Positions 20,286 through 30,732 of a stretch of DNA of 64,000 bases are shown here, piece by piece. How positions within the stretch are numbered: position 1 is the stretch's first letter; each line of letters begins with the position of its first letter. A model generated the notes under the pieces. The model had not been told where the DNA came from. It searched no databases and saw nothing but the letters and a program-made list of their open reading frames with translations. This DNA is from Antedon mediterranea (Eukaryota; Echinodermata; Crinoidea; Comatulida; Antedonidae), in assembly GCF_964355755.1 (NCBI RefSeq), contig NC_092674.1:18920501-18984500 (forward strand), given 5' to 3'. A program made the position numbers and the translations under genes.

Positions 20286-21455
20286 TTACGTAGATTTCTA
20301 AAATTATATTTGTTTATAACAGTAGATTTAGAAAACAATTCAAGAATAGGTCTAGGTAGTGAGCCCTTTATGAATTTAAACATAAAAATAGAGATTTGAA
20401 TGTTATGGATATCAGTAATTTTAAGAATATTTGATTTCTTAAACAATGGTTCAGAATGAGAATCAAATGGAGCTAAATGCATAATTTTGATTACACATTT
20501 TTGCAACTTTAATAGTTTATCAAGATGAGAGTAGTAGTCAGCTGCCCAAATAAGGTTACAGTATTGTAAATGAGGGAGTACAAGTGTGTTATAAGTTGTA
20601 TTAAAATATTGTAAGGGAAAAAATGTTTAAGCTTATTTATTACACCAATACTCTTGGAAATCTTATTTGCTATAATGTTGATGACCTGTCCAGTTTAGAT
20701 GTTCATTTATCAAAACACCCAGGAATAATAATTCACTTTTTTGAGTGATTTTAACACCATTTAGTAAAATATTATGATTGTTATAGAATGTTATTCTTTT
20801 TTTATGAGAATGAAAGACAATACAATTTGTTTTTGTTAAGTTAATCAGCAATTTGTTTGCAATAAACCAAGTGCTAATTTTTTGTAATTCATTATTAAAT
20901 ACATTAAATAAGGTATCTATATTATCATGTTGGAAAAAAACTGTTGTGTCATCTGCAAATGAGATCACACGTAAATTGTCAGTTACTTGAGATAGGTCAT
21001 TTACGTCAATTAAAAATAACAAGGGGCCCAAAACAGAACCCTGTGGCACTCCACATGTAACCGGACTTGCAGATGACTTACAATTATTGATTTGTACAAA
21101 TTGTTTGCGGTCATTAAGATAATTCCTGAACCATTCAAGTGCAATACCTCTAATACCATAATATGAAAGTTTATCTAGTAATATTGAATGATTTACTACA
21201 TCAAACGCTTTAGATAGGTCGAGAAATGTACTTAACAAAAGTTTATTGTTTTCGAATGCTTAATTTATAGAACTTACTATTCTAGAATAGCATGACAAGT
21301 TGAGTGATTTGACCTAAATCCATATTGTCTATGAGTTAACAAATTATATTTATTAAGGTAATTATACAGTCTAGAATCCATCATTTTTTCAATAATTTTT
21401 GAAATTACAGGAAGAATGGAAATAGGTCTATAATTAGTGATAGATTCAGGGTTTC
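20286..21455 (-). mobile_element. LINE 5' part, reverse transcriptase
   Basis: Read on the minus strand. From about 21455 it encodes NYRPISILPVISKIIEKMMD and YGFRSNHSTCHAILE, then a stop. The frame 21238-20663 has FLDLSKAFDVVNHSILLDKL, CGVPQGSVLGPLLFLIDVND, FADDT and INLTKTNCIVFHS. A third frame (20506-20286) holds the C-terminal domain, cut by the Harbinger-like insertion. It is 5' truncated with at least two frame lesions. It belongs to the same broad group as the 48240-51540 LINE. Confidence 0.88.
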
Positions 21456-21719
21456 CCTCTTAATGTTGGCTTAAGACTTCTTCTTCTCACTAACAACTAT
21501 TCTGGCTATTTATTTTAAAAGGACTCCAGTTTAGCCAGTCTAAGCGGAAAGTATGCTTATGGGAGTTTGGCAAAACATTTTAGCATTTTATGACTAATCA
21601 AAATTGTACAGTCAAAAACGCCTGCTTACGAAATGCACGTATTGCGGTATTGTTTGCACAAGGAGGTTTCACTACACAAAAACATTTATTTTTTAAAAAA
21701 TGAAATGATTGTCACTTAC

Positions 21720-21891
21720 TATTCCATGAAGGACAGTCATTTCTTCTTTGAATGACAGTGGTTTAACTTGATGGAATAAAAACATAGTAAGAATCTCAGA
21801 TGATAACCATTGCTGGCCACTGCTACCCCCAATAGACGGAGGTTCTGCTAAACCAATGATTCGGAACGAATGATGAATTGGAAGAATACCA
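21720..21891 (-). CDS. VWA8: VWA8 window exon 14
   Basis: 172 nt, phase 2 in and 0 out, acceptor TTTGCAG and donor GTAAGT. It encodes ILPIHHSFRIIGLAEPPSIG, then WLSSEILTMFLFHQVKPL. This is the sensor 1 strand and following helices of module 2. The next intron (14.5 kb) contains the nested retroelement complex and the 47-bp satellite. Confidence 0.94.
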
Positions 21892-22386
21892 CTGCAAATA
21901 AAAATAAAGCCTGTTGATATAAAAGTATACTTGTTTTGTTTATGAGCAGCTCTACACTAAAACAATGAAATGGACCGCAATTATAATCTTTGGTAAGACA
22001 GCATACCTCACCAAAGAAACATACCGCTCTTTACAACCATGAGAAAAGCAAGCAATTTTTATTATATTATTGTTCAAATGTGTTAACATTTATATACACA
22101 TAAATATTAAATAGATGTTGCTTCAACATTTATAACAATGCTTAAGATTTAAATCAGTATGGAATGAAATAGAGTACATTACAAAAAAAATTAAAATATA
22201 TGAATGAATATTACATATCTAAAATGTAAAAAAGTATATTTATATTAAAACATCATTTTTACAACATATTAAATGATACAATATCAAAAAAAAAATCCAT
22301 GAAAAAGATAATTTAAAATGTTCAAGCGCTGGCATCTAAAATAGTAAGATTATACAATAATTTATTATTTTTGAATGTTAAATTAC
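21892..22386. other. VWA8 intron between exons 14 and 13
   Basis: 495 bp, AT-rich, with nothing recognised. Confidence 0.6.
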
Positions 22387-22500
22387 CATTGCTTTAATTC
22401 AGTGTCTGTTAAATCATGTTTCTGCTTAAGTTCTTCGTAACGATCATGGCCAATGAGACGTGTACCATCAAAGAGGGTCACTTCACGATCATGTACCAAA
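22387..22500 (-). CDS. VWA8: VWA8 window exon 13
   Basis: 114 nt, phase 2 at both ends. It encodes LVHDREVTLFDGTRLIGHDR followed by YEELKQKHDL. This matches the RLIHDRELSLYDGSRLL-type segment of VWA8. Confidence 0.93.
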
Positions 22501-22606
22501 CTAAAAGATAAAAGTAAAGTACCAATCATTATATATAAACTAGAAATGTTTCTAGCAATAATAGAACAATTATATTACAGTAATTATACATACTATCAGT
22601 AACCTG

Positions 22607-23687
22607 CAGGGGCGGACGCAGGGGGTTGCCCCGGTTGCCCGGGCAACACCCTTAATTTCATGCTAAGTATTTTTTTCTGTCACTAAATTAAAATTTAGAT
22701 CCCATTTTATCATATCCAATAACCATTAACGTTATAGAAGTCCAGTTTTGGAAGAGCCTATATGTAAATTGACAGACGGCAGCGTAAAATTAACCAGCAT
22801 TACAATACCGCGTACAATTTCCCGCCGGCTGTCAGCGTATTTTTTGTGTTGATATATTTCTGAACATGCTCAGAATGAATTTCTGACTGTTTGGATTGCT
22901 TGTGTGCGTATGAGAAGGTACGAAAAGCATATACACACTGTGAAAACCCTGTCATATGGGTCGTTGATTTGTCCATAATTATTGCATTTTGTTGGAGATT
23001 CCTTATCATTTAAGTATTTCCATAGTACCCTATTTATCTTTATTTTATGTCCGTAATATTGGGCCCAATTTCCGTAGTAATTACGGAAGTTCCAAACTTT
23101 GTTTAACTGCTTCTTTTTGCAAATTTCGATCATATTTTCTTTCTAAAGTGTAGTTTAAGCAACACTGTTGTACAGATTATAATGGATAAATGGAAATGAA
23201 TGTTGGAAAGTGTGGTTATACTGACTTATTGATCAAATAAATACAATTTAACGTTTTGCTCAATATATTTATAGCAGCAGCTTCATATTTGTTTAATTAT
23301 TAATTGATAATATTAATTAATTTGTATTTATTGATTATAATTGCCAGAATTTATTAGCTTACCGGAAGTACCTTCGTCGGGGACTTCTCTGAGGTTAAAA
23401 ATGGTTGCGTGTATTTTGCCGGCGGAAAAAATAGGCGGGATACGATAGTATAGGCCTATTGCTGTTTGGTAGCCTGATAAAGAGTGTCATTTCTTGCCAA
23501 CTATAGGTGCCATTTATCGTGAATTTTATGTGCGAGAGTACCATATTTCCGGCCATCTAGGGGTGTCATTTAACAAAATTTGCTAAACCACAGGCCCCAC
23601 CATGGGGGGCATGTGGCGCAAAAACTTGTTGTCTACGGTACTGGACTTGTGGGCAACTCCCTTAAAATAGTTCTGTGACCGCCCCTG
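22607..23687. mobile_element. Non-autonomous DNA transposon with CAGGGGCGG ends
   Basis: 1,081 bp. Left end CAGGGGCGGACGCAGG, right end CTGTGACCGCCCCTG, giving imperfect TIRs CAGGGGCGG[A/T]C. ACCTG stands on both sides (22602-22606 and 23688-23692), suggesting a 5-bp target duplication. Small minus-strand ORFs (22800-23133) match nothing I know. The ends resemble hAT-type CAGGGG termini, but hAT makes 8-bp duplications, so the superfamily is open. Confidence 0.7.
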
Positions 23688-23692
23688 ACCTG

Positions 23693-24481
23693 TGAGTCTT
23701 TTCTGCCTTTATATGTGGTTATATACTTTGCATGTATAATAAAAGCGCACTCTGATAAAAGAACTTTGACAAATTATCAAACTAAAAACAAACGGTTAAT
23801 AATAAAATTCGGATGTATTTTATGGTCATTGATTTTGTGCTGTGTGAATTAGTTAGATGTACAAAATACGAAACTACCGTATAGATATAATAAAAAAGTG
23901 GACATAAATCGAATGAAAAACACATTACTGCGGAAACACAATTGTTAAGTTGTTTTCATGTTCAACAATGTATCAAACCATTTGGAATCGTTTTGTTTGT
24001 GTGTGTTTTTTTTTCATTTACATTTTTTTTATTTCAATGGTTTTAATATTTTTGCGTGAGGTTTGGTTCTATTTTGCTACTTTTGTATTACATTGTGGTT
24101 TAGATTTTTTGCTTTAAACGGAGATATTTACTATTTACACATATCGCGGATTCGAAATTGTTTAAAAAAAATGAATATTAAATCTAGTTACAATTTCCTG
24201 TGTGCTTAAAATTATAATCCTTCTGCACATTTTTGCTTATTACAAATGGTAAAATCCGCAATTTACAGAAAAACCCCTTGTGATTATAACTTTCTTCAAC
24301 CAACCAAAGTTCTTATTTCTTTCCGCAATATTTTGTGAGTTATGTTTGTAGACCTTCATGAATTAAAACATTGAACATAAATTCAAAAGTAATTCATATA
24401 TACTTATATATATGTTCCGCCGTACCACGCCGAGAATGTTAAAGAGTCGCTATCCAATCGAGTTTGAACAATACCATGAAA
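23693..24481. other. Intron sequence without recognised features
   Basis: AT-rich stretch between the transposon and the tRNA-like gene. No ORF or repeat identified. Confidence 0.5.
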
Positions 24482-24553
24482 GCCCCAGTGGTCTAATGGT
24501 TAGGACATCTGCATATCAAGCAGGCGGTCCGAGTTCGAGTCTCGGTTGGGGCG
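24482..24553 (+). tRNA. tRNA-like gene, anticodon ATC (Asp), Glu-like body
   Basis: A complete 72-nt cloverleaf. The acceptor GCCCCAG pairs with TTGGGGC, discriminator G. The D stem is GTCT/GGAC with loop AATGGTTA, the anticodon stem TCTGC/GCAGG with loop ATATCAA, the T stem CCGAG/CTCGG with loop TTCGAGT. The anticodon ATC at 24515-24517 reads GAT (Asp). Yet GGTCTAATGGTTAGGA and the variable region resemble tRNA-Glu. A TTTTT Pol III terminator follows at 24556. No intron and no encoded CCA. It could be a functional gene or a drifted copy. Confidence 0.85.
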
Positions 24554-24689
24554 ACTTTTTCTCATTCTCACAGATTTCCTCATCTTTATCGTTTCAAATT
24601 AATTAATTAAATTTCAGTATATCACCGGGCGGTTTCGAATTAATGTTTATTGCCTAATGTGTTTATATATATTTATATATATATAAATC

Positions 24690-24870
24690 CAAAGGCAAAT
24701 TACTGAAAACAATGACAATGCTGTGGGTATCAGTGGCCAGATCTCAATGGAGATACAAAAGAAAATAAGCAGAAAGCTAAATCAAAACAGCCAGAAAAAT
24801 TATCAGAGCTTTCGGGCAACACTAGCCCTTCATCAGTGCAAGTGAGAGTACTTGGACAAAGTAGATAGTA
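24690..24870 (-). mobile_element. Penelope-like element 3' tail remnant
   Basis: The sequence AGCTTTCGGGCAACACTAGC followed by CCTTCATCAGTGC (24808-24840) is typical of Penelope-like element ends. On the minus strand it reads CTGATGA, a GGGC/GCCC hairpin, then GAAA. No coding sequence remains, so it is a heavily truncated copy. Confidence 0.55.
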
Positions 24871-25575
24871 AAGCAAACAAGCTTATATTATTTTTAAATT
24901 TGACAAAAGTATACTTTATAGCAAGGGTGTAGTGCCGCAAATCGTAAAATCAATTTAAAACATGAAAATCTACAAAATAAAACCTTAAAATCAACGCAAA
25001 TATTCTTCAAAACAAAGTGTATGGCTGCAAATTGTGAAACTATAACTCAAACCATAAAAATCAACACAATTTGTGAAATATATATATTTAATCAAAAATC
25101 TTTTTTTCTCAAGTAATCTATTCTTCATAAAGGTGGATTACACGGAGGAATCTTTTTTCAGGTTTTATTGAATGGTATATAGGTTCGATGTGCAGTGAAA
25201 TCAGCTACAATATTTGAGGAACCAAGATCAAATCCAGGATCTTTCCTGGATGGATTCTGCCAAAAAATAAAAGCGAGACAATGCTAGGCTAGACCTACAT
25301 CTATAGCTAGTACGATTTTTGTACCATTGTTACCAGGCTACGAGTAGAGCCTACAAACTAGCCTATAGGAGAATGTTTAACACAAACTATATTTTGTTAT
25401 TTAATAAAAAAAAAACAATAATTAATAGAGGCAAATTCTTTAATCGCACCAATCCCAAAACCTGGACATGTCCCCCTCCACCTAATTTTGAGGGGATGGA
25501 CTCCCTCACTTTTTTTCTTCCTCAAATTTTATTATTAAAAACTGGTAATATTTGTTAAAAACAAGAATAATATAC
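24871..25575. other. Intron sequence without recognised genes
   Basis: Contains repeated AATCAA-rich segments (24930-25090) and nothing else identified. Confidence 0.5.
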
Positions 25576-25736
25576 CGATTTAATACTGCTAATGTACCAG
25601 GATTAACTCGGTGAAGCCCATCAAGTACTGCTATACTGCCATCTACAGCTGCTGTGATAAGTGGTGATAATCTCCAAGATGTGTCACCATTTGGTGAGGT
25701 CATTCTTTGCTGTAGAAAATCCCTTGAGGTCATATC
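25576..25736 (-). CDS. VWA8: VWA8 window exon 12 (module 2 Walker B)
   Basis: 161 nt, phase 0 in and 2 out. It encodes DMTSRDFLQQRMTSPNGDTS, then SPLITAAVDGS and IAVLDGLHRVNPGTLAVLN. The run ending in LDG is the Walker B position of module 2. Confidence 0.94.
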
Positions 25737-25968
25737 CTGAATAACAATAATAATAATATAATTCTTGTTTTTTCAGTCAAAAATTTATAGAATAAATTAT
25801 AGCCAAACTTTTCTTATCAAACAATCATCTACAGGATATTGCTTGAAAAATTCACATCATTTTAAACATTAAACAACAATTGTATGTGATTGATATAAAA
25901 CTTTAAAACTATATGCATTGAATAACCCTTTACATGCTTATTTGTATCTCCTAATCTTGAGAACTGAC

Positions 25969-26046
25969 CTGGTACAACATGACAAGTTCAAGTTGATAGC
26001 CTAGCATACTTGCAAAGCGTTTTACAAGCAAACTTTTGCCACATCC
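25969..26046 (-). CDS. VWA8: VWA8 window exon 11 (second Walker A)
   Basis: 78 nt, phase 0 at both ends. It encodes GCGKSLLVKRFASMLGYQLE and LVMLYQ. Joined to exon 10, this completes a canonical P-loop, GPKGCGKS, so module 2 should bind nucleotide. Confidence 0.94.
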
Positions 26047-26473
26047 CTATAGAAGAGAAAGTATTTTAATTCAACATTTTAACAGGTAATACAATTGACC
26101 TATTAATATTCAAAATAGTTTTTATTTGTCCACTTATTTCTATTTTTTTCTATTTGTGTTGAGCACTTCTACTTTTGCTTTTTTTTAAATATTGTAAAAT
26201 TGTAAAATTTAAAAATAAAAATTAAATTACACACCTATGAATCTGGCAAAATATTGGGATAGTAAAAATTAAGTTTTTTTCATAATATTAAATTTGACTG
26301 TTAAATTGGCAGACTGAATTTAGAAACAAAACCTGATAATTAACAATTTATATTAACATATTGATTTTCTCAATCAAATCCAAACTTTAATTACTTTTGT
26401 GTTTATACCCATCACAGCTTTTGTTATAGTTATCTGTATTGAAAAAATAAATGAAATGAAATGAACTACTAAC

Positions 26474-26734
26474 CTTTGGTCCAATAAGACAAAAGTCTTT
26501 GACACTATGTGAAAGCATCATATCAGCTAAAACATGTTCATGCGATGGTACAGATATATAGTCCATGCTATCAGGTGAAGATGGTGATTGGTTACCTCTT
26601 GCCATGTTAACATTAAACTTTGCTCCTCTGCTTTGGATAGTGACATCTGCATTATCTTCATTTGTCATGTATTGTATATTCGATATACTGCATGGAGTTA
26701 AATTTCCATATTTATCCTCAAGCAATTCAAATTT
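26474..26734 (-). CDS. VWA8: VWA8 window exon 10
   Basis: 261 nt, the longest exon found, phase 0 at both ends. It encodes KFELLEDKYG, a poorly conserved linker, then HEHVLADMMLSHSVKDFCLI and GPK, where the second Walker A begins. The donor GTTAGT splits the P-loop, which resumes in the next exon. Confidence 0.92.
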
Positions 26735-27192
26735 CTGAAAAAAACAAACAAAACACTCAATCAAATGAAAGAGTTTTAATGAGAATCCAAGATGTTCTAA
26801 AGCTGAAGACAAATCATACTAGGCAACATTGAAGCAAGACTACCGTAAACCTCAAAAAGAAGCCCATGGGCTTAAACCTCGAAAAGAAGCCCATCTCGAA
26901 AAGAAGCCCCCCTCTACAGTTTACAAAAGTGCTCTCGAAAAGAAGCCCATCTTGAAATGAAGCCCCTTGGGCTTCTTTTCAAGATAGTATGGGCTCCTTT
27001 TCGAGAGCACGTTTATTAACTGAACGTCAAAGGAACAGAAATAAACAATACAAATACGTGATTAAGAGTTACTGTAGTAGAATAATTAAATGCCAGATAC
27101 TTGTGATGCAGACTGATGATAATAATTAATATGTATGATTATTTTACAGTTTATTGTCGTCCAAATGGTGCTTTGATCGCATCTTGTATCTT

Positions 27193-27553
27193 TTACTTGT
27201 CTGCTTCGTTGGCAAATATGTAAAATCGGCAGGGAATTTCCACACCTCCACCAAGTACCCATTTTCCTTCTGGGGCCGTTCGTTCCATTCCAGTTATCTT
27301 GGCTTTAAAGCTGCACTACTGTCCTATCTTCCATCAACGGAGCTATCTGAGCCAAACATTCAGGAACATGTCGAACATCTGCACCATTCAACGAACATAC
27401 CTTTATTGCATTTCTGGCTATACTTTTCTTGTTTTCAGGTTCCAGTTTACATATCATTTCTTTGTTTATTTTGTAATTGTACTGAAAAACATGGTGTCCT
27501 TTAATTCTAGATGAAACAATTGCCACTTTGTGGATAGGACTTGGTGTAGCCAT
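27193..27553 (-). pseudogene. HIRAN-like domain protein inside the transposon
   Basis: Starts at ATG 27553 (MATPSPIHKVAIVSSRIKGH) and stays open to 27305. A 1-nt shift near 27302-27309 moves the continuation to the next frame, which ends at TAA 27193-27195, about 119 residues in all. The pattern follows HIRAN domains, which bind DNA ends in HLTF/Rad5-type proteins: I-x-GHHVF, EMICKLEPEN, ARNAIKV, RHVPECLAQIAPLMED, then ITGMERTAPEGKW and EIPCRFYIF. It lies wholly within the TIRs, antisense to the transposase. It could be captured host cargo or a long-standing second gene of the family. The domain call is by eye. Confidence 0.6.
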
Positions 27554-27744
27554 TTTCGTTTACTGTATTATTTATTTTTATATTATGCACCAGCTATAAA
27601 GCAAAAGTATAAGACCCCAGTAAAAAATGTCTGGGCCTAGACGATACGCGTTATGCACAGCGCCTGCACTGCGTATTTGTTGTCAAACGTAACAGTAAAC
27701 AACACGTTGTGTGTGTATTTGCTATTTTTCTTTGCTTTTGCAAA
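27554..27744. promoter_or_regulatory. Divergent intergenic region of the pogo-like element
   Basis: 191 bp between the start of the HIRAN-like gene (minus) and the transposase ATG (plus). A bidirectional promoter is inferred from layout only. Confidence 0.35.
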
Positions 27745-29107
27745 ATGGTAAAGACGAGGAAAGTGTATACTCGAGACTATAAGCTTAATGTTTAGCAGTG
27801 GCATGGCACTAATGGCAATTGTGTCACAAAGACTGCAAAAGAATTTAGTATTGATCGTAAGCTGGTGCGAGAGTAGAAAAAGAAAAAGGACGCAATTGCT
27901 GCAATACATTCAAAGAACTGTTCTTCGTTGGCGTGCGAGGAAGAAAGACACCATATGAGACACTTAAGCAAAAGCTTCTTCAAGAGTTCAAAGAAAAGCG
28001 GAATAATGGTATTGAAGTGAAACGATGGTGGATAGAGTCTAGAGATAAGCAAATTGCAGTAGAAGAGGGAGCAGTTGGCTTTAAAACCTCAAATGGATGG
28101 TTTATGAATTTCAAGAAGAGGAATAAACTAAGCCATCAAAGGAAAACGCACCAAGCACAAAAACCACCGACAGCTTTGGGTCCAGCCATTACTTTCTTCC
28201 ACCAAGCCGTCCGAAGACAACGTTTAATGCGAGACTTTGCAGATAGTGAAATAGTTAACATGGATCAAACACCACTGCCCTTTATTATGTCTGATGAAAG
28301 AACGTATGACGTAGAAGGAAAGAAAGAGATATGGGTGGCAAGTGGCTCATCTGGTCTCGAGAAACGACAGTGTACGGTTCAGTTGACTATATTTGCAGAT
28401 GGAATCCCTAGGGTACGACCGATGGTCAAATTTAGAGGAATGGGATTAAGAATTTCACAAAAAGAAAAGTTCAGTTAAAATACCGGTATTATAGTGAAAA
28501 CGGATTTTTAATAATAATTATAACTGTCACTAGCAATCCAATAAAATTTAGACTATAATAAATGCTTAAAAATGTACTTCCATTTTCAGAGTCAATGGGA
28601 TAAGAGAGTCAGGGTGGAATTTCAACCTAAAGCATGGTGTGACGAAGGCATTATGAAGATTTGGATAGATGAAGAGTGGGAAAACCGATTTACCAATCCT
28701 GTGGCCCCAAATTGTAAGCACATGTTGATCACAGATGTACATAAAGCACAGCAAACAGACACAGTTAAGGAGCTTTTGGCCGCCAAACACAATGTGTTGG
28801 TCAACGTACTCCCTGGTTGTAACAGCAGAGTACAGCCCCTCGATGTTGTATTCAACAAGCCATTTAAGAATGCGATAAAAGAGGAGTTTTTATAACAAAG
28901 TGGGTTGGCAATGCCTGGTCCATGATGAACAGAAATCCATCGCTGCAAATTCGGTCGTTCAGAAAGTGTGGGATAAATGTAGCCCTTGATGGTTCTGAAA
29001 ACAAAGAAGTAAACGCGAAGGGTTGGTTGGATATGAGATGCCATCATCGACAGACGACACTCTTGAAAAGTCCATTGTGGATGATGACGACGATGATAAC
29101 GAAATGA
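27745..29107 (+). pseudogene. Pogo/CENPB-type transposase, degraded
   Basis: Starts ATG 27745 with a helix-turn-helix region (KTRKVYTRDYKLNV, TKTAKEFSIDRKLVRE) broken by two in-frame stops and a shift. The frame 27933-28478 has a CENPB-type second DNA-binding part (NGWFMNFKKRNKLSHQRK) and the first catalytic Asp in VNMDQTPLPF. The frame 28572-28895 carries the second (LITDVHKAQQ) and third (VQPLDV) acidic positions. The gap between them has a GT donor near 28468 and a TTTTCAG acceptor ending at 28588, so it may be a short intron. A further shift at about 28893 leads into NPSLQIRSFRKCGINVALDG. Clearly inactive. Confidence 0.88.
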
Positions 29108-29369
29108 TTTTATTTGACGTTGAATCATAGGACTGTTTTTTTTGCTTTTATATTTGTTTTTTAATTGGTATATTAAACATAATTTCATGGTTGAAAAAAT
29201 GTCTCAAAAGTCTTATTATTGTAGTAAAAATTCACAAAATTTACAGCATTCATTTCGAAAAGAAGCTCCCCTCTACAGTTTGCCAAAGTACTCTCGAAAA
29301 GAAGCCCATCTCGAAAAAAGAAGCCCATCCAAGAGAACTAGGTGGTTTTACGGTATGCTTTTGGGAAAA

Positions 29370-29600
29370 ACGTGATATTTACTGTATTTGCCAATGTAAG
29401 GTAATTCCTACATTTCAAGCAAAACTAATTAACTTGATTTGTATTTAATTACTTATATCGGTTACATACATTTAGTAATATCCAGAAACTACCATTCCCA
29501 CACAGTTTTTTTCATTATTACAAAACAACGCAACTAAGAATAAGCTTTATATTTTTGATACTACGTCAACAGATTCATTCATATGGAAAGTTGGAATTAT
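29370..29600. repeat. Dispersed repeat, direct pair with 36213-36395
   Basis: Shares in order AATGTAAGGTAATT, AAAACTAATTAACTTG, TATCCAGAAACTA, CATTATTACAAAACAA and TCATATGGAAA with 36213-36395, same orientation, about 7 kb apart. It begins just outside the pogo-like element. Confidence 0.7.
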
Positions 29601-30522
29601 TTAATTTTCCGCTTTGCCAAATTGGAAAATTTTAATTCATAACGATTTCCTTTTGGCAAATTGGAAGATATTGTGTTTATTACATTTGCACACTGCCGGT
29701 TGTAAAGGAGAAGATAATACGTGTCATGATGGCACAGGTGTGCATGTCATGACATATGAAATAATCACCCATCTGATTATAGAATACATGCCACTCACAA
29801 TGTATTTATAAATTATAGTAAAATTAATAATATCAATTATTATTATTAATATTAAGAAATGTGATTATGTGAATGTGGTTTAATGAAATCTCTATGGTGT
29901 TATAACCAACCACAAATATAACAATTGTAGGTTCCAAGCAAAATGGGTACAATTGTTCAGCCTACATTTTCTAACAGTTTTTAGTCAATTTTTAAATTAC
30001 ATGACCAAAACAACCTTGTCAGCTGAAATAATATATCTCCCATATTATGTATGTATCATCTACAGTAATTACTGCCAAACAAAATATCCTAAAAAAACAT
30101 ATTCTATGAATAATAGAGATGGTGACAAAATAAATGGCTAAATTCAACCAAAAATCCATTAGCTGGCAGCCAATTTTTGGTCAAAGTGTATAAATTATGA
30201 GACATTAAAATGGCATATTCAACAGAAAAATGTTTAAGAATTATTTTGTTCAGGGGGACAATACATCTTTAAGTCTGGATATCACATTTGGTATGCTGGG
30301 ATTTTTAATTCCTAATTGAAATTTAGAACACACTAAATCAATGATTTATTCTTTTAAGGTATACTAAATATAAATACAGAAGTGCATAATGGGTGAAAAG
30401 TAAACAAATATCATTCCTGTATATTATAAGTAATACTTCAAATAATTATATTAAATAGAATATTTGAATTATGTTTCCAAACAAGATATAAAATATATAT
30501 TATTCATATTTTAATTTAAAAA
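29601..30522. other. Intron sequence without recognised features
   Basis: AT-rich; no gene or repeat identified. Confidence 0.5.
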
Positions 30523-30729
30523 ATCTATATATAAATTTATGTAAGGGCAAAATCCGGTAAATCGCGCGTTACTTCTAGAATGTTTACTCGATGGTATATA
30601 AAGTTGGTTCGTACATTCGGTACTGATTTTAACCACCTGATGAAACCCTGTTTACTAATTAAATTGAGTTAGATAATTAGTTATTGAAAATTAAATGATT
30701 CAATGATTTGCCCCAAATAGGGGTGTTTT
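30523..30729. repeat. Dispersed repeat, inverted partner of 42635-42848
   Basis: About 207 bp whose reverse complement is at 42635-42848. Shared blocks include GCGCGTTACTTCTAGAATGT and GATTTGCCCCAAATAGGGGT. A degenerate third piece lies at 32473-32535. Probably a MITE family; TIRs not resolved. Confidence 0.8.
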
Positions 30730-30732
30730 CTT

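Larger units (their letters stand above)
26843..29353 (+). mobile_element. Pogo-like DNA transposon with two divergent genes
   Basis: About 2.5 kb. The left end TACCGTAAACCTC and right end GTGGTTTTACGGTA are inverted and flanked by TA, as in Tc1/mariner/pogo insertions. Both ends carry repeated AAAAGAAGCCCATCTCGAAA-type motifs, probably transposase-binding sites. The plus strand encodes a broken pogo transposase (27745-29107). The minus strand encodes a HIRAN-like protein (27553-27193). Both start from a shared 191-bp interval. Stops and frameshifts show that this copy is inactive. Confidence 0.85.

Noticed and set aside
24412-24606. 64-codon ORF over the tRNA
   Set aside because: The conserved part of this frame is just the tRNA sequence.
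27154-27504. 116-codon plus-strand ORF
   Set aside because: It lies opposite the HIRAN-like gene, which has the coherent conserved pattern.
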